The notes: generated by a model not told the origin, from the sequence alone. Shown: positions 1 to 10,580, numbered from the stretch's first letter. The stretch: 21,330 nucleotides of DNA from Oppiella nova (GCA_905397405.1 CAJPVJ010000697.1:1-21330), one strand, 5' to 3'. Translations and numbers: made by a program.

Positions 1-2598
1 CAGTACAACTCATACGCGGAAGTGTTGAAGAACTTGAAGAATATCTATGACTCCAATCGTCTTATGTTAGGCAAAAGGGATGTCATCCGAGAGACCGTCG
101 AAACAGATATTAATGGTGTTTAAGACATACAAAAAAGTTTTTAAAAATTGTTGTCTAATCGAGAAAAACATTTTTCTTAGGAAATGTGATTAAAGTGGAC
201 GGAAAAGTGTTGAGAAAATTTGTGTTAAGCGATAGTTACAAGTGGTTGACTGTCGGGGAAGTGGTCCAGAGAGTGGATAATATCGCCAAAGGATTAGTGA
301 GAAGTGGTGTCAAAAGTGGTGATAATGTGATCATTTGGGCGGACACTCGACTCGAGTGGACTTTATGTAGTCTAGCACTCGTGAAAATCAACGCCACTTT
401 GGCCACACTTTACTCAACATTAGGTAATAGTTAATAGTTTTCTATCGTTAATAATAGTTAGTTCACTAATAGTCATGAATTAAATTAATCAATTGAGTAT
501 ATTATAAGTATTGATACAGTATTATATAAGATGCAAATTCTGTATAATGTTTAAAATTATTAAAACTTTTATTTGAATTGAAAGGCACTTCTGGTCTAAT
601 ATACGGCATAAACCAAACCGAAGCCAAGACTATAGTCACGACATTTGATTTGTTGCCAAAATTAAAGAGTTTTTTGCCGGAAGTGCCAAATCTTAAGACA
701 GTAATCTATATGCAGAATACAAAGGATCAAGTCGTTGATAACTTTCCAGAGGATATATCCATCAAATCGTTCGAAGAGTTGGAGGAATCGGGCGCTGAAG
801 ACAAGAATATTCTTGAATACCATTTACCGAAAGACACGAACGAAACGGCAGTTATAATGTATACCTCGGGAACCACTGGCGACCCGAAAGCCGTGTGCAT
901 ATCACACAAATCACTGATGGTTACTCTTAAGGGGTGTCTCAGCAATAGTACCGACGCTGATATCAATGAATTTGACAGACATATGCACCTGTCGTACCTA
1001 CCATTGGCCCATATTATGGGCTTTAGTTTCGAAATGTTTACCCTTTTTGGTAAGTTTTTTATAATTTTCTACATTAATTAACTATTAAATTATATTTTGT
1101 TGCTAGTATAAATTATTTAATACATAAATTAGTACACATCAATTAATCAGTATACATAAATTATTTTTAAATTACAGCTGGTATTAGAGTGGGCTACAGT
1201 TCCCCACTGACACTAACGGACTCATCGCCAGGTCTGGCCACTGGGCAGTCGGGTGACGCGAAACTCCTTAAGCCAACATTCATGGCAGCGGTTCCCCTGG
1301 TTTTGGACCGAATGCTCAAAGAAATATACGACAAACTCAGCCAAAGAAGTCCAATATCTGCACCACTTTTCACATATCTAATGGACTATAAGATCCGATG
1401 GAAGGCTCGGGGTTATGACACACCGATTATTAATAGGTTGCTCTGCGGACGGGTAGCCGAAGCCGTGGGCGGACGACTGGAATACATACTGGCCGGTGGG
1501 GCGGCCGTCAATCCCAGGACTCAGGCTATACTCAAAGCGGCCCTCAATTGCAAAATATCTCAAGGTATCCAACAAATAGTAACCAGTTTATTTTAGTGAT
1601 ACCACATGAGTACCGTATTTATTATTAGCCAGATCATATTGAATATTTCATAAAATTGAATAATTATTGGCGGAAATTGTTTCTTATTTGTGACTAAATA
1701 TTTGATTACATTTTTAGGTTACGGGGCGACAGAGGCGGGCGGCGGTGCGATAGCCAACCACTGGGATGACCTGGCTTATAATACAACCGGCATTCCCGTA
1801 GTGGGCTATCAAATGAAGTTAGTCGACTGGCCAGAGGGCGGCTATTTGGCCACAGATAAGCCCAACCCTAGGGGCGAGCTATTGATAGGCGGCGATCAGG
1901 TGTCGAACGGCTATTATAAAGCGCCGGAACTGACGGCCGAGTCGTTTACGACCGATAGTCGGGGCGTCCGGTGGTTCCGGACGGGAGATATCGTTGAGGT
2001 GTTGACCGACGGCTCGTTTCGCATCATCGATAGGAAGAAAGATTTGGCAAAACTCGCGAACGGAGAGTATATCTCATTGGGAAAAGTGAGTCTATTTGTT
2101 AGCCAGCAACTTTTATATTGCATTTAATTGTGGTTTTAATTAAATGTAACTAATTTATTCATGTATTAAGTTCTGAATTGCTTTTCTCGTGATGTTTGAT
2201 TTAACCCATAGATTGAATCCACACTCAAGTCGTGTCAATATGTGGAGAATATCTGTGTTATAGCCATAAGTGATGCCAATTGTGTGGTGGCTTTAGTCAC
2301 TCCCAATCATAAATCACTGTTAAGTTTAGGCAAACAATTAGGAAAACCTAATACTTATACGAGAGACCAGTTATGCGCCGATCCCTCAGTTTGCGACAAA
2401 GTTTGTGAAAGTATCCGACAAAGCGCTCAATTGAATGGTTTGACGAAAATTGAAATTCCCGTCAAAATCAAGTTATGCGCCGAAGAATGGACAGCAGATA
2501 ACAACATGATTACAGCCGCCATGAAACTCAAGAGGAATAACGTTACGTCTTATTATAAAAGTCACATCACAGACATGATTGACTCAATCAATAAGTAA
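1..2598 (+). CDS. Acsl: Long-chain acyl-CoA synthetase (ACSL3/4-like), 5' partial
   Basis: Activates long-chain fatty acids to acyl-CoA with ATP and CoA through an acyl-adenylate; family members sit on ER, lipid-droplet or mitochondrial outer membranes. Six exons were read: 1-115, 181-423, 585-1049, 1178-1564, 1718-2085 and 2212-2598. All five GT-AG introns (65-161 bp) keep frame and give 654 residues ending in TAA. The AMP-binding P-loop reads YTSGTTGDPKAV (about 856-891). Next come the ACSL segments GYSSPLTLTD and KPTFMAAVPLVLDRM, then YGATEAGGG, GGYLATDKPNPRGELLIGG, and the fatty-acyl signature around RTGDI...IIDRKKDLAKL..GEYISLGK. Close to the end is EIPVKI, then KLKRNNV. ACSL3/4 are about 711-720 residues, so the N-terminal anchor and roughly 60 residues lie left of the window. 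The P-loop glycine after PK is Ala here; otherwise key motifs look intact. Whether it is ACSL3 or ACSL4 cannot be settled, since arthropods often have one gene for both. Confidence 0.93.
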
Positions 2599-2732
2599 CT
2601 CAATTAGAAATTCTTATGAATAATATATTTATTGAGAATTTGTAGCAAAAATTAACTCTTTTTATGTTTGCATTTGAATGGAGTGTATGTTTATATCGTA
2701 CAAAAAAAACATTTTCACAAAATTATAAATCA

Positions 2733-2738
2733 TTTATT
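2733..2738 (-). terminator. Candidate polyadenylation signal of POLR3E (AATAAA)
   Basis: A canonical AATAAA on the minus strand (TTTATT on plus) lies 80 bp after the POLR3E stop codon, at a sensible distance for a short 3' UTR. It sits upstream, in plus coordinates, of the candidate ACSL signal, so the two 3' UTRs may overlap. Confidence 0.45.
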
Positions 2739-2756
2739 ATATTCATTAATCAATTA

Positions 2757-2762
2757 ATTAAA
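2757..2762 (+). terminator. Candidate polyadenylation signal of ACSL (ATTAAA)
   Basis: ATTAAA lies about 160 bp past the ACSL stop and is the clearest plus-strand signal before the POLR3E coding end. An AATATA variant nearer the stop (about 2620) is an alternative. In A+T-rich DNA such hexamers occur by chance, so this is a weak call. Confidence 0.3.
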
Positions 2763-2817
2763 TTTTCAAACACTTTGCGCTTCAAAAATATATATAAATT
2801 ATATCCTAATATCACAA

Positions 2818-5121
2818 TCAATTGGGACTAACGGTGCCCTTCAGGTAATAGAGGCTGGACTTGTGGACACAGTAGTCTTTGAGTAGTTTAGTGCACGTGC
2901 TCTCGTAGGTCTTGTCGGCGCCGACACCGGTGATCATGAGCTGCCGATCCCTGACCTTCTCGATGAACGCCGTGACCCTAACCCGCGTCTGGTCGGCGAA
3001 CATCTCGACCAACGCCTCGCGAAAGTCGTCCAAAGGGTCGCCAAAACGGGTCAACGCGTAGAGCGGCTGTTGAGGGGAATTCTGGGGCCACTTGTTGTGC
3101 ACCCGTACGCCACTCGCGTCCCTCACCGCCCGCTCCACCACCTCCTCGGCCACACTCAGCCACAGCTTATTGCCGGTCGAGTCGCTCGCGTGTCGCCGCA
3201 GATCGCCGGTCGTCACGCAGAACCCGGACCTCAGCCTCTCGTGGATACACTTCACTAAATCCTTGCACTCGTCGGCCGACGGGTAGGGACTGGCGGTCGG
3301 GTTGATCTCGAAGACCGCCACTTTCGGTGACTTCGAGCGCTTCCGCTCTTTGACGAGCGCTGGAGGGGCGGCCAGAGCTGCCGACCCGGCTGTCGGACCT
3401 GCGTTGGCCGGACTTTTGCCGCGAGTAATGGTCTTAACGGGAGATTTGCGCTCTTTTTTCGCTTTCGTCGGACTGCACATCAGTTCGCCGTTGGGGTCGA
3501 CGGCCAGTACTTCCATCACTTCGCGGTCGTCGGCGCTCGCGATCGAAGCGGTCGACCCTTTGCGTGAATTGCGGCGCTTTCGGGGCGCCGGTGTTTTCGC
3601 GGCGGCTACCGGCGCCTCGGGCTCCGACTTAATGGTGGCGTTGTTGTTCGAGGCGTAGGCGCGTTCCAGACTCACGTACCGGTTTGACCACAACAGCCGC
3701 TGCCGCTGAACCACTTCCGGGTACTTGTCGTCGAGGGTGTGGTCGTCGGCCAACGCAAAGCTCCAGAGTTTGGTCTTCGGATCGAATCGTGCGATCTGTT
3801 TGAGGATATGGACGACATCGGAGTCGGGAATGCGAGCCCAGCCGGCGCTGAATAGATCCCGTTTCGCCAGTTCCCTGGTCTGCGTGAACCGCCATATGAT
3901 GTAATCGCGGGTCCGGCACAGGAGGTCAATGGGAATGCCTGTGTGGGCCGACTTCTGGCACTGATCCTTGTTGTAGAGCACCTCACTCTTGATGACCCAA
4001 TGGCCGCGCACTAACAGCCCGTATATCTGGACACTCTTGAGCACTGAGAGGGCGTCGAACTCGCCCTTCAGTAACGCCATTATCTCGTCGAAGGACAGGA
4101 GTTTGGCGTTCACGAGGAGGTGCCGCACCTGATCCGCGAATGGAAGGGCACTGATCCGGGACAGGGATGACGTGTCGGTGGTGGCGGTGCTGCTGGTGGT
4201 GGCGACAGAGGACTGGGAACTGAAGGACTGGGAACTGGAGGGCTCGTCGCCGGAACACTTGAGTCGCGTTAAGAACTCTTGAAGACTAGATAGCGATTGG
4301 CTGTCGGCGTCGGAGGCGCCGCTGTGATGGCTGTCCACCGAATTATACACCAAATTCATGCGATTGTCGGCCGCGAGTTGACTCCGGACGCCGTGGCACC
4401 GGATGTCGACCCAGGGATCCCTGGCCAGCGTCTGCTGGTGGTAGGCGTAGGAGCTCTCCCGGGCCTTACGCTTGCGGTCCTCGTCAGGGCCCGCGAATCG
4501 CATCGTTATTGTCTGAATGTTGGCCTCCGGCTCGTCGGGCGCCGACATCTCCGCCTCGGATTCATCGCCAGCGCCGGTATGTGCGCCACCTTTTGCTGAT
4601 TTACTGCCGGCGCCGCCGCCGCCAACCACGACATCCGACGCGTGCTTTTCGTCCAAATAATTGAGTTTCGGTTTGAACTGAACCACGGATTGGATGGGAT
4701 TTAAGTGCACTTCCGGACAGTCGGCGCGTATGACAGCCACACAGTACTGCTGAAGAGTCGGCCGCACTTCCAGCGATCGCAGCGTCTGTTTGTCCAGTCG
4801 TTGGGGCGCGAGATCTCTGATGGCGGCGGCGGCCGTCGACTTCTTCGTGTCCGGCGTCGAGGCTTTCGCTTCAATGGCGGCTAAATAGCGGCCAAAGAGC
4901 TCCGACTTTTTGTCGTCAAAGTTACCGCACTTTGGGTCCAATTTGGTGTCGATCTCAAAGACGCGGTGATTAGGTCTGGCTTTGACGGCAAAGTCGGCGG
5001 CGTTGCGATCAGCTATGGGTGATGTTTGGGACCAGTACTGGAAGACGTGAAGACTATCGCCGAGCGATTTGTTGATATAGACGTCCACTTCATCGACCAC
5101 TTCGTCGTCGGAGTCGTCCAT
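2818..5121 (-). CDS. POLR3E: RNA polymerase III subunit RPC5 (POLR3E, Sin family), intronless
   Basis: RPC5 is the TFIIF-like subunit that pairs with RPC4 in RNA polymerase III and helps initiation and termination on tRNA and 5S genes in the nucleus. The single 767-residue exon starts at the first ATG (5121-5119); the open frame runs upstream only through a GTG. It opens with an acidic stretch and then VDVYINKSL...LHVFQY, the usual RPC5 beginning. Other family landmarks are VVQFKPKLNYLD (about 146-157), ITMRFAGPDE, LPFADQVRHLL (about 326-336), GHWVIKSEVLY (about 373-383), VVQRQRLLW (about 470-478) and the C-terminal winged-helix end LYYLKGTV (about 757-764). A Ser-rich run (about 293-320) and a basic KSP-rich linker (about 500-605) separate the domains. 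It is longer than human POLR3E (about 708 residues), mainly through these low-complexity parts. It lacks introns, unlike the other complete genes here, and is G+C-rich. Confidence 0.93.
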   Translation of the reverse strand: MDDSDDEVVDEVDVYINKSLGDSLHVFQYWSQTSPIADRNAADFAVKARPNHRVFEIDTKLDPKCGNFDDKKSELFGRYLAAIEAKASTPDTKKSTAAAAIRDLAPQRLDKQTLRSLEVRPTLQQYCVAVIRADCPEVHLNPIQSVVQFKPKLNYLDEKHASDVVVGGGGAGSKSAKGGAHTGAGDESEAEMSAPDEPEANIQTITMRFAGPDEDRKRKARESSYAYHQQTLARDPWVDIRCHGVRSQLAADNRMNLVYNSVDSHHSGASDADSQSLSSLQEFLTRLKCSGDEPSSSQSFSSQSSVATTSSTATTDTSSLSRISALPFADQVRHLLVNAKLLSFDEIMALLKGEFDALSVLKSVQIYGLLVRGHWVIKSEVLYNKDQCQKSAHTGIPIDLLCRTRDYIIWRFTQTRELAKRDLFSAGWARIPDSDVVHILKQIARFDPKTKLWSFALADDHTLDDKYPEVVQRQRLLWSNRYVSLERAYASNNNATIKSEPEAPVAAAKTPAPRKRRNSRKGSTASIASADDREVMEVLAVDPNGELMCSPTKAKKERKSPVKTITRGKSPANAGPTAGSAALAAPPALVKERKRSKSPKVAVFEINPTASPYPSADECKDLVKCIHERLRSGFCVTTGDLRRHASDSTGNKLWLSVAEEVVERAVRDASGVRVHNKWPQNSPQQPLYALTRFGDPLDDFREALVEMFADQTRVRVTAFIEKVRDRQLMITGVGADKTYESTCTKLLKDYCVHKSSLYYLKGTVSPN

Positions 5122-5856
5122 CGCGAGCGCAGACAATCTGTTCACCACTTGTTAGGCGCCACCGCTTTGACTGTCTGTCGGGAACCGTTACGACGATTGT
5201 GTGCACGTCTTGAGTGGTGTTTCGCCGGCGAGTCTCGCAAAAGGCTTTTCGCCAGAAGTGACGCGTGAATTGGATTAAGCGATGGTTTGTGAGCGAAATG
5301 TTTGCGTAAAATGTTTGCACTGTTTGTGTGAATCACTGAATCAAACATTGGTTTGAGTTTTGCTTTTTTGAATCCACGGGCTGTCCGTAAATTACGTCCA
5401 CGAATGACAGGTTTCTGGCAGTGAGTGAGATTCTGGCACAGAATTTGAGACCCGGATTATTCGTGATTACATGAGCCCAGATTAATTAGCCAGTTGCTTT
5501 TATATGTGTTTGTTTTGTTATGATTATTGTATGATATATGCACTGTTGAGTGGTTAATGCATTTGTATCTATAAATTATTTTTATTTTTATTGTAATAGG
5601 CTCATGCATTTAAGTTATTGTAGAATTTAAGTTAATAAATTTAGCATTTTATTTATACAGTAGAATTTTGTGGTAAAAGTGAGATTTACATGAATATCAT
5701 AATTAGTTGACATAATTGACAAAATCGATAGACACAACCCATTGCCATACGATTATATAATAAGATCTTAGACACGAATTAATGTCAAGTCGACCCCACC
5801 CTCAGTCTATTAATAAATAAAAGCTGGTCATCCCTGTAGTGCAGGTATATATATGC

Positions 5857-5880
5857 GTGAGATTCTGGCAGATTCTGGCA
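5857..5880 (+). repeat. Short direct repeat GATTCTGGCA x2
   Basis: GATTCTGGCA is repeated in tandem at 5861-5880. The 14-mer GTGAGATTCTGGCA occurs here (5857-5870) and once more at 5425-5438, 432 bp away. A small inverted repeat, ACCCAG-AATA-CTGGGT (5887-5902), follows directly. Function is unknown; it may be the remains of a dispersed repeat. Confidence 0.5.
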
Positions 5881-6787
5881 TATGATACCCAGAATACTGG
5901 GTGTTTATTATCTAAGAATTTTTTAGGATTTAAGGAATTGTTATAATTTAATTTGATATAAGATTAAATCATTAACAAATAATTTAGAAAATTAAATAAT
6001 TTATGTTGAATTTATGTTCACAAATTGTAAGCTCAGCTGTTGCTCCTAAAAACAAATTATCAAGCTAAATTAAAAAGTTTCATTAGACTATTTACTTCAA
6101 ATTTACTTACCGTATTTATTTAATTTATAATTAATTATGGATTACAGTACTAGCAAACAATGTTGAAATGTTAATCGTTAGACAGATTAAAAAAGTATGA
6201 TTAAGTTTAATATTATGTTTACTTAAAATAAATATTTTGTTTATTAAACCTTAAGTTAATATAAACTTGTAAAATTATACAAATGGTTAATAAACACCAT
6301 TTATAGCAAACCCTTAACAGTTAATTCCAATGAAAAAAATACACCAAAAATCAAATGACCTTTTAATTCAATAAAAGGTACGGTATTGTATAATGTTATA
6401 TAACAAACACCCGGTAAGTGTCTCACCATTCATTAGGTGTTCACTGACTTGAATGCAAAATATTTACACATTTAATGCATAATCTTCTTAATCGCTGTTG
6501 GAATCCCTTTAATCCCATTCGCAACTCATATCTCTACACCAATAAACTGATTGATAGTCTATTTTAAGCCATAAAAAGGATATATACCTATGAATGCCAT
6601 TCCCACTCTACCCTTTTAATATCGAGTAACAAAAAAAATGAAACACTATTTGTTATAATAGAGTTTTTATTTAAAAATATTACTGCAATTGCATTTAGTG
6701 CTGCAAAAGTACTTTTCCAGTCGAGAAATCATGATTTATGTTATGGTTATGCCTACGGAGTGTTTGGCTATGAAAATAATGTCTGTA

Positions 6788-6980
6788 ATTCTGTGGGGAA
6801 ATGAGTGTAAAATAATGTTTATTTAAATATAGAGTATATAATTCCCGGCGAATGTATGGCTAATACACTGTAATAACATGTCAATCAGCGCTAGCACTGA
6901 GAAAAATAACATTATTTGTTATTTTTATGAATAAAATCTATTATTTATTCAACAAATAGTAATCACTTTTCCCACAGAAT
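6788..6980. mobile_element. Candidate 193-bp MITE with TA flanks
   Basis: The segment begins ATTCTGTGGG and ends CCCACAGAAT, a perfect 10-bp terminal inverted repeat that extends to 13 of 14 positions, and is flanked by TA on both sides. That layout fits a Tc1/mariner-type miniature element. The inside is A+T-rich and fold-prone, with AAAAATAAC/GTTATTTTT around 6902-6926 and a near-palindrome at 6885-6900, but has no coding capacity. A chance match in A+T-rich DNA is possible because TA flanks carry little information. Confidence 0.35.
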
Positions 6981-7540
6981 TATCGCAATTTTTTTATATA
7001 CTATTAAAAAGATATTTCAAATTATATGTGAATGAATATCATATACTACTGTATTCTCGATGCGAGAGTATATTAATTGTATTCATAAACACATTACATG
7101 TACAGTGAGAGAGAAAAATTCTTGCAAATACATTGACACACATATATATACACACAGAGAGAATATTCTGTATACAATATATATAGAGATATAGAGAATA
7201 TTCTGTAAGTACTGCGAAAGAATAAGGCGAAAAAAAGTGCACAGAATTTTATCGCTGTAGCGATCGTTTAGTACCGTTTCATATGAAATGGGCAATCGAT
7301 AGGTTTGATAAGCGATAAGCCGGGCCACTTAAGTTGCGATTTAGTGATGGAAAGGGTCCAAATGATCGACAGTTTGATATACGGTTTGTATGGCTGAGCG
7401 TATGTGCTATGAATGCATTGATTTTGTGCAGCAAATGATTGATATGTTGTATACTCTCTCACTGTGTGTGCGGAGGCTTTGCCTTAAGTTTTTTGCATTG
7501 AGTTTACTGTTAGACAAAATGTATTAGTGTTAGAGACTCC

Positions 7541-7580
7541 GCGCTCACTCACACTCTCTCTCACTCTCTCTCACACTCTC
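7541..7580 (+). repeat. CT-rich (CTCTCA)-type simple repeat
   Basis: A 40-bp run of CACTCTCTCT-type units lies about 620 bp before the start codon at 8199. On the minus strand it reads GAGAG repeatedly, the sort of sequence bound by GAGA-factor-like proteins in arthropod promoters. Promoter function is only an inference. Confidence 0.5.
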
Positions 7581-8198
7581 ATAACGTAACGGCTATTCAT
7601 TTACACGGGATTTAGATATGCATTGCGTTTAGCGCTGATATGTTTAGCGCTTTTTATTTGTGATTTACTCATGATTTTCATACACACGCTATGAATGGCT
7701 ATACTATCAGCGAGTTTACGGGCAAATGAGTGCCCATTGAATGCAAACCCCTGTCGTGAACGCGATTGCAGTCTATTTGTTGCCAAACTGTTGTCTATTT
7801 GTTGGTAAACAAATGCGCTCACTGTGACTGTGAGCCAGGCTATTTTGTCCGTACATTCACCGTATGTATCACTCGTTGAACGATATGATTATTAGCCACA
7901 ATCGGCGTACGAGTGGTTAGTCTCCAGCGATAACTAATAGTAATAATCAATAGTTTAGTAATAATTATATCGTAATAACACTCATGTGATCGACCAATGG
8001 ATAGGAGTTTTTGCGGTGAAAAGCCATTTGATGTGCAGTTTTCTCGGGCCATGAATGAGACGTGAGCCTCAATTAAGCCATCGTTTGCCACAACCATTGA
8101 AGCCAATCATCACCGCTCAAGACATCCCGAGAGAGAGACGATAACTGCAGTGACACGCAATCGGTGGCGACGATTGGCGGCCGACACTACCTCTTAGG

Positions 8199-10580
8199 AT
8201 GAGCTCTCACGAGACGAATGGTGTGCTGAAGGATGAGCCGAAGCCGCGGCCGAAGGGCTCCTACCCGTCGAAGCAGCAGAGGTTCGGTGCGGCGCCGTTA
8301 GCCTCGTTTGAAGACTTGCCATCTGATGATCAACAGAGTCCTGATGACGAGGATGACGACGAGGAGGACGTGTCGCTAAACGGAGCGGTGATTAGGGGCG
8401 CCAGGAATGTGCTGGACTTGGACTCGAGTCAACTGTTGCACCGGAGGGACAGTCCGGGAGGACAGCCGGCGCTCAGCCCGACGCTCACCATCACTCCCAC
8501 CGGTTGTGACCGTAAATCCAGTGATTGTTTGTCGCAAAATACGCTCACATTAGGTCTCGTATCGCGATTATTACCGCAGTTTTTAATGACTAGACGTTTG
8601 TATTAACACTTCGCGATCTCTCCATTTCCCTACCGTTCCACAGGTGGCAGCGATTCCGCGACACCCGTTCCCGGCGTCAGTAACTCCGAGTCGTTGTCGT
8701 CGCTGAAGCCGGAAGGGGAGGGCCGGCAACAGAGAGGGTCGTCGCACAACTCGCTGCTATCGGTTCCCGGCGCCGCAGCCGACGGCTCCAAGAGTCCCAC
8801 CGTCGAGTCGAAACGCAAGAGCTCGTGGACAGACATCTTCTTCCCGGGCCGGAGTCGCAGCAAATCGACGTCCAGTTCCCCGCGAAAGTCGCCGACGAGT
8901 ACCGAACGCAAGCGAAGCGTATTCACGAAGTTCTTCGGCGGCGGTGGCGCCGGGAGGGCTAAGTCGCCGACAAAGGGCTCCCATTCGCCGGCTGAGCCCC
9001 AGAGTCGGGAGGGGTCGGCCGTGGAGTCGACGGATACGCCGCGAGTGTCGGTGACGGACACGTCGGAGAACGAGCCGCACGAGGAGCTGATGATCGGGTC
9101 GCCCATCAATGAGCCCAAGCCGTCGGCTCAAGACATCGTCGGCATCCTAGAGGCCGCCCACTCGCAGATGGAGAGCATGAGTACGACGCCGGTGGACGAG
9201 GGCTCCGGCATTCCGGTGCCGTTACCGCCCCTTAACCTGCGGAAGACGTTGAGGCGCCGGCAGTCGACGATCGACGATGATATTCAGAGTCTGCCGGAGA
9301 TACTGCCCAGCAGTCGATCCAATCGTCAATTGGTCGACAACTCGGATGACGCAGAAGGCATGGCCAACAGGGAGACGGTTGTCGTGCAGATCGAGTCCAC
9401 CGGCAAATACGACGACAACTCATCGGAATCGGAGGTCGGCTTCGACGACAATCGCCTCAAGACTCGGCATAAGACGGGCGGCGCCGACGGCAAGAGCGCG
9501 TCGGACGGCGAGGAGGACTTCGAGGCCCAGACTCTGTTGACTCAGGACTCCATCGACTTCGACGAGTCGTCGTTCGCCGAGAGTTTCGCCGCGAACTTCG
9601 CCCTAATGTCGACCCAACCCGGGGGCCCACCCGTGGAAACGGTGCGGTCGCCCACCCGTAAGGAGCGGCTGGAAGTGTTGACGATTCCCATCGAGAGGCC
9701 GCGCAGTACGACGCCGATCAACATCGTGCCGCTGGAGGCCTACATCAGGTCCAGTTCCATATCGCCCGACCCGGGCGTCGAGAAGATAAAGCTCTCGCTT
9801 CCGGGCGACCAGTTCTCGGCGTCGGCCAGGGCTAAGTCGCCCCGCAAGTCGAACCCATCCATTTGGTTTGAGTTCTGCGAGAAGGGTCTCCAGAGTCCGC
9901 TCCAGAGGCGTAAACAACGGGCCAACAGTTGCTTCCCGTCGGTGGACACCACTCACGAGCCGAACAACCCGTTCCTGAACTCAGCGGCGTTTGACGCGTT
10001 CGCTGCGGCGGCGGTCAGCGCCGCCAACCAGGCGCTCACCCCATCGCCCGGCAATCTGACGCCCGTCACCCCGTTGGAGGGGTTTGGCACGGGGGCCGAC
10101 AAGTGGCCCGGTTTTGGCGATAATTTTGTCAACTTTGACACGATTTTGTCGGCGAACGGCGTGATTGAGGGGTTCGGCGACAAGTTCTCGTGTAGGTGTG
10201 AGTGCAACGCCAACACTAATACGACAAACAGTGCGACGACCGGTGCTAACTGTGCGGCCGACCCGCTGCTGGTGAGCGGTTCCAGTGACGCGTCGGCCGG
10301 CGACGACAGTCTCAACAATAAGAGCGGCGGCGCCGGCGGTACGACAGCGGCCGCCGGCGATCACGAGTATATGGAGGACCAGCCGCTGGTGAGCCCCTGT
10401 CACTGTCTGTGCCACCGGAGGGCCGACTTTGCCTTAACTTTGTGGAAGAGTTCGTCGTTTACGAAACAGGAGAGCGTCTCATCCGATATATCATCCGCTT
10501 CTTCGCGCCTTATCGGTTCCAGTTCTTCGAATTCCAAGTGTTCGCCATCTGATGATATACTCGAGTCCTTGACCTCTTGA
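8199..10580 (+). CDS. Uncharacterised Ser-rich, largely disordered protein, 749 aa
   Basis: I do not recognise this protein. Exons are 8199-8511 and 8644-10580. The 132-bp intron runs from C|GTAAAT to CAG and joins in phase 1 within an Arg codon. The start ATG has A at -3. Most of the product is low complexity, rich in Ser, Pro, Asp and Gly, with many basic Ser/Thr sites such as RRDSPG, RSKSTS, RRRQSTID, RPRSTTP and RANSCFP, which look like kinase or 14-3-3 targets. A more conserved-looking block reads PSIWFEFCEKGLQSP followed by QRRKQRANSCF (about 510-540). An NPF tripeptide (546-548) is a possible EH-domain ligand, and FGDNF lies further on. Two Cys clusters, CRCEC (621-625) and CHCLCH (690-695), sit near the C-terminus. 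There is no signal peptide or membrane segment, so a cytoplasmic scaffold or regulator is the loosest reasonable guess. Upstream coding exons cannot be excluded. Confidence 0.75.

Larger units (their letters stand above)
5122..8198. other. A+T-rich intergenic region between divergent genes
   Basis: About 3 kb separates the POLR3E and 8199 start codons. The first 200 bp or so next to POLR3E are less A+T-rich and probably hold its 5' UTR and promoter. I found no convincing coding exon: minus-strand frames at 7039-7462, 7601-7822 and 7840-8106 are compositionally simple and resemble nothing. The rest holds scattered repeats, a candidate inverted-repeat element (6788-6980), two AGAATATTCT palindromes (7160, 7195) and a CT-rich tract (7541-7580). 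It may include noncoding 5' exons and regulatory DNA of the gene at 8199, which cannot be seen from sequence alone. Confidence 0.6.

Noticed and set aside
7039-7462. Overlapping minus-strand frames in the POLR3E upstream region
   Set aside because: Composition is dominated by TATA/GAGA repeats, giving Tyr/Ile/Ser-rich nonsense with no splice-linked partner.
8199-8606. Separate 135-residue protein ending at TAA (8604-8606)
   Set aside because: The last 31 codons are intron sequence; a good donor at 8512 and acceptor at 8643 join the frame to the long downstream exon. Intron retention could still make this form.
8630-9118. 162-codon antisense frame inside the 749-residue gene
   Set aside because: It is a shadow of TCG/GAC-rich coding sequence on the other strand, like the long antisense frames in POLR3E and the PHF7-like gene.
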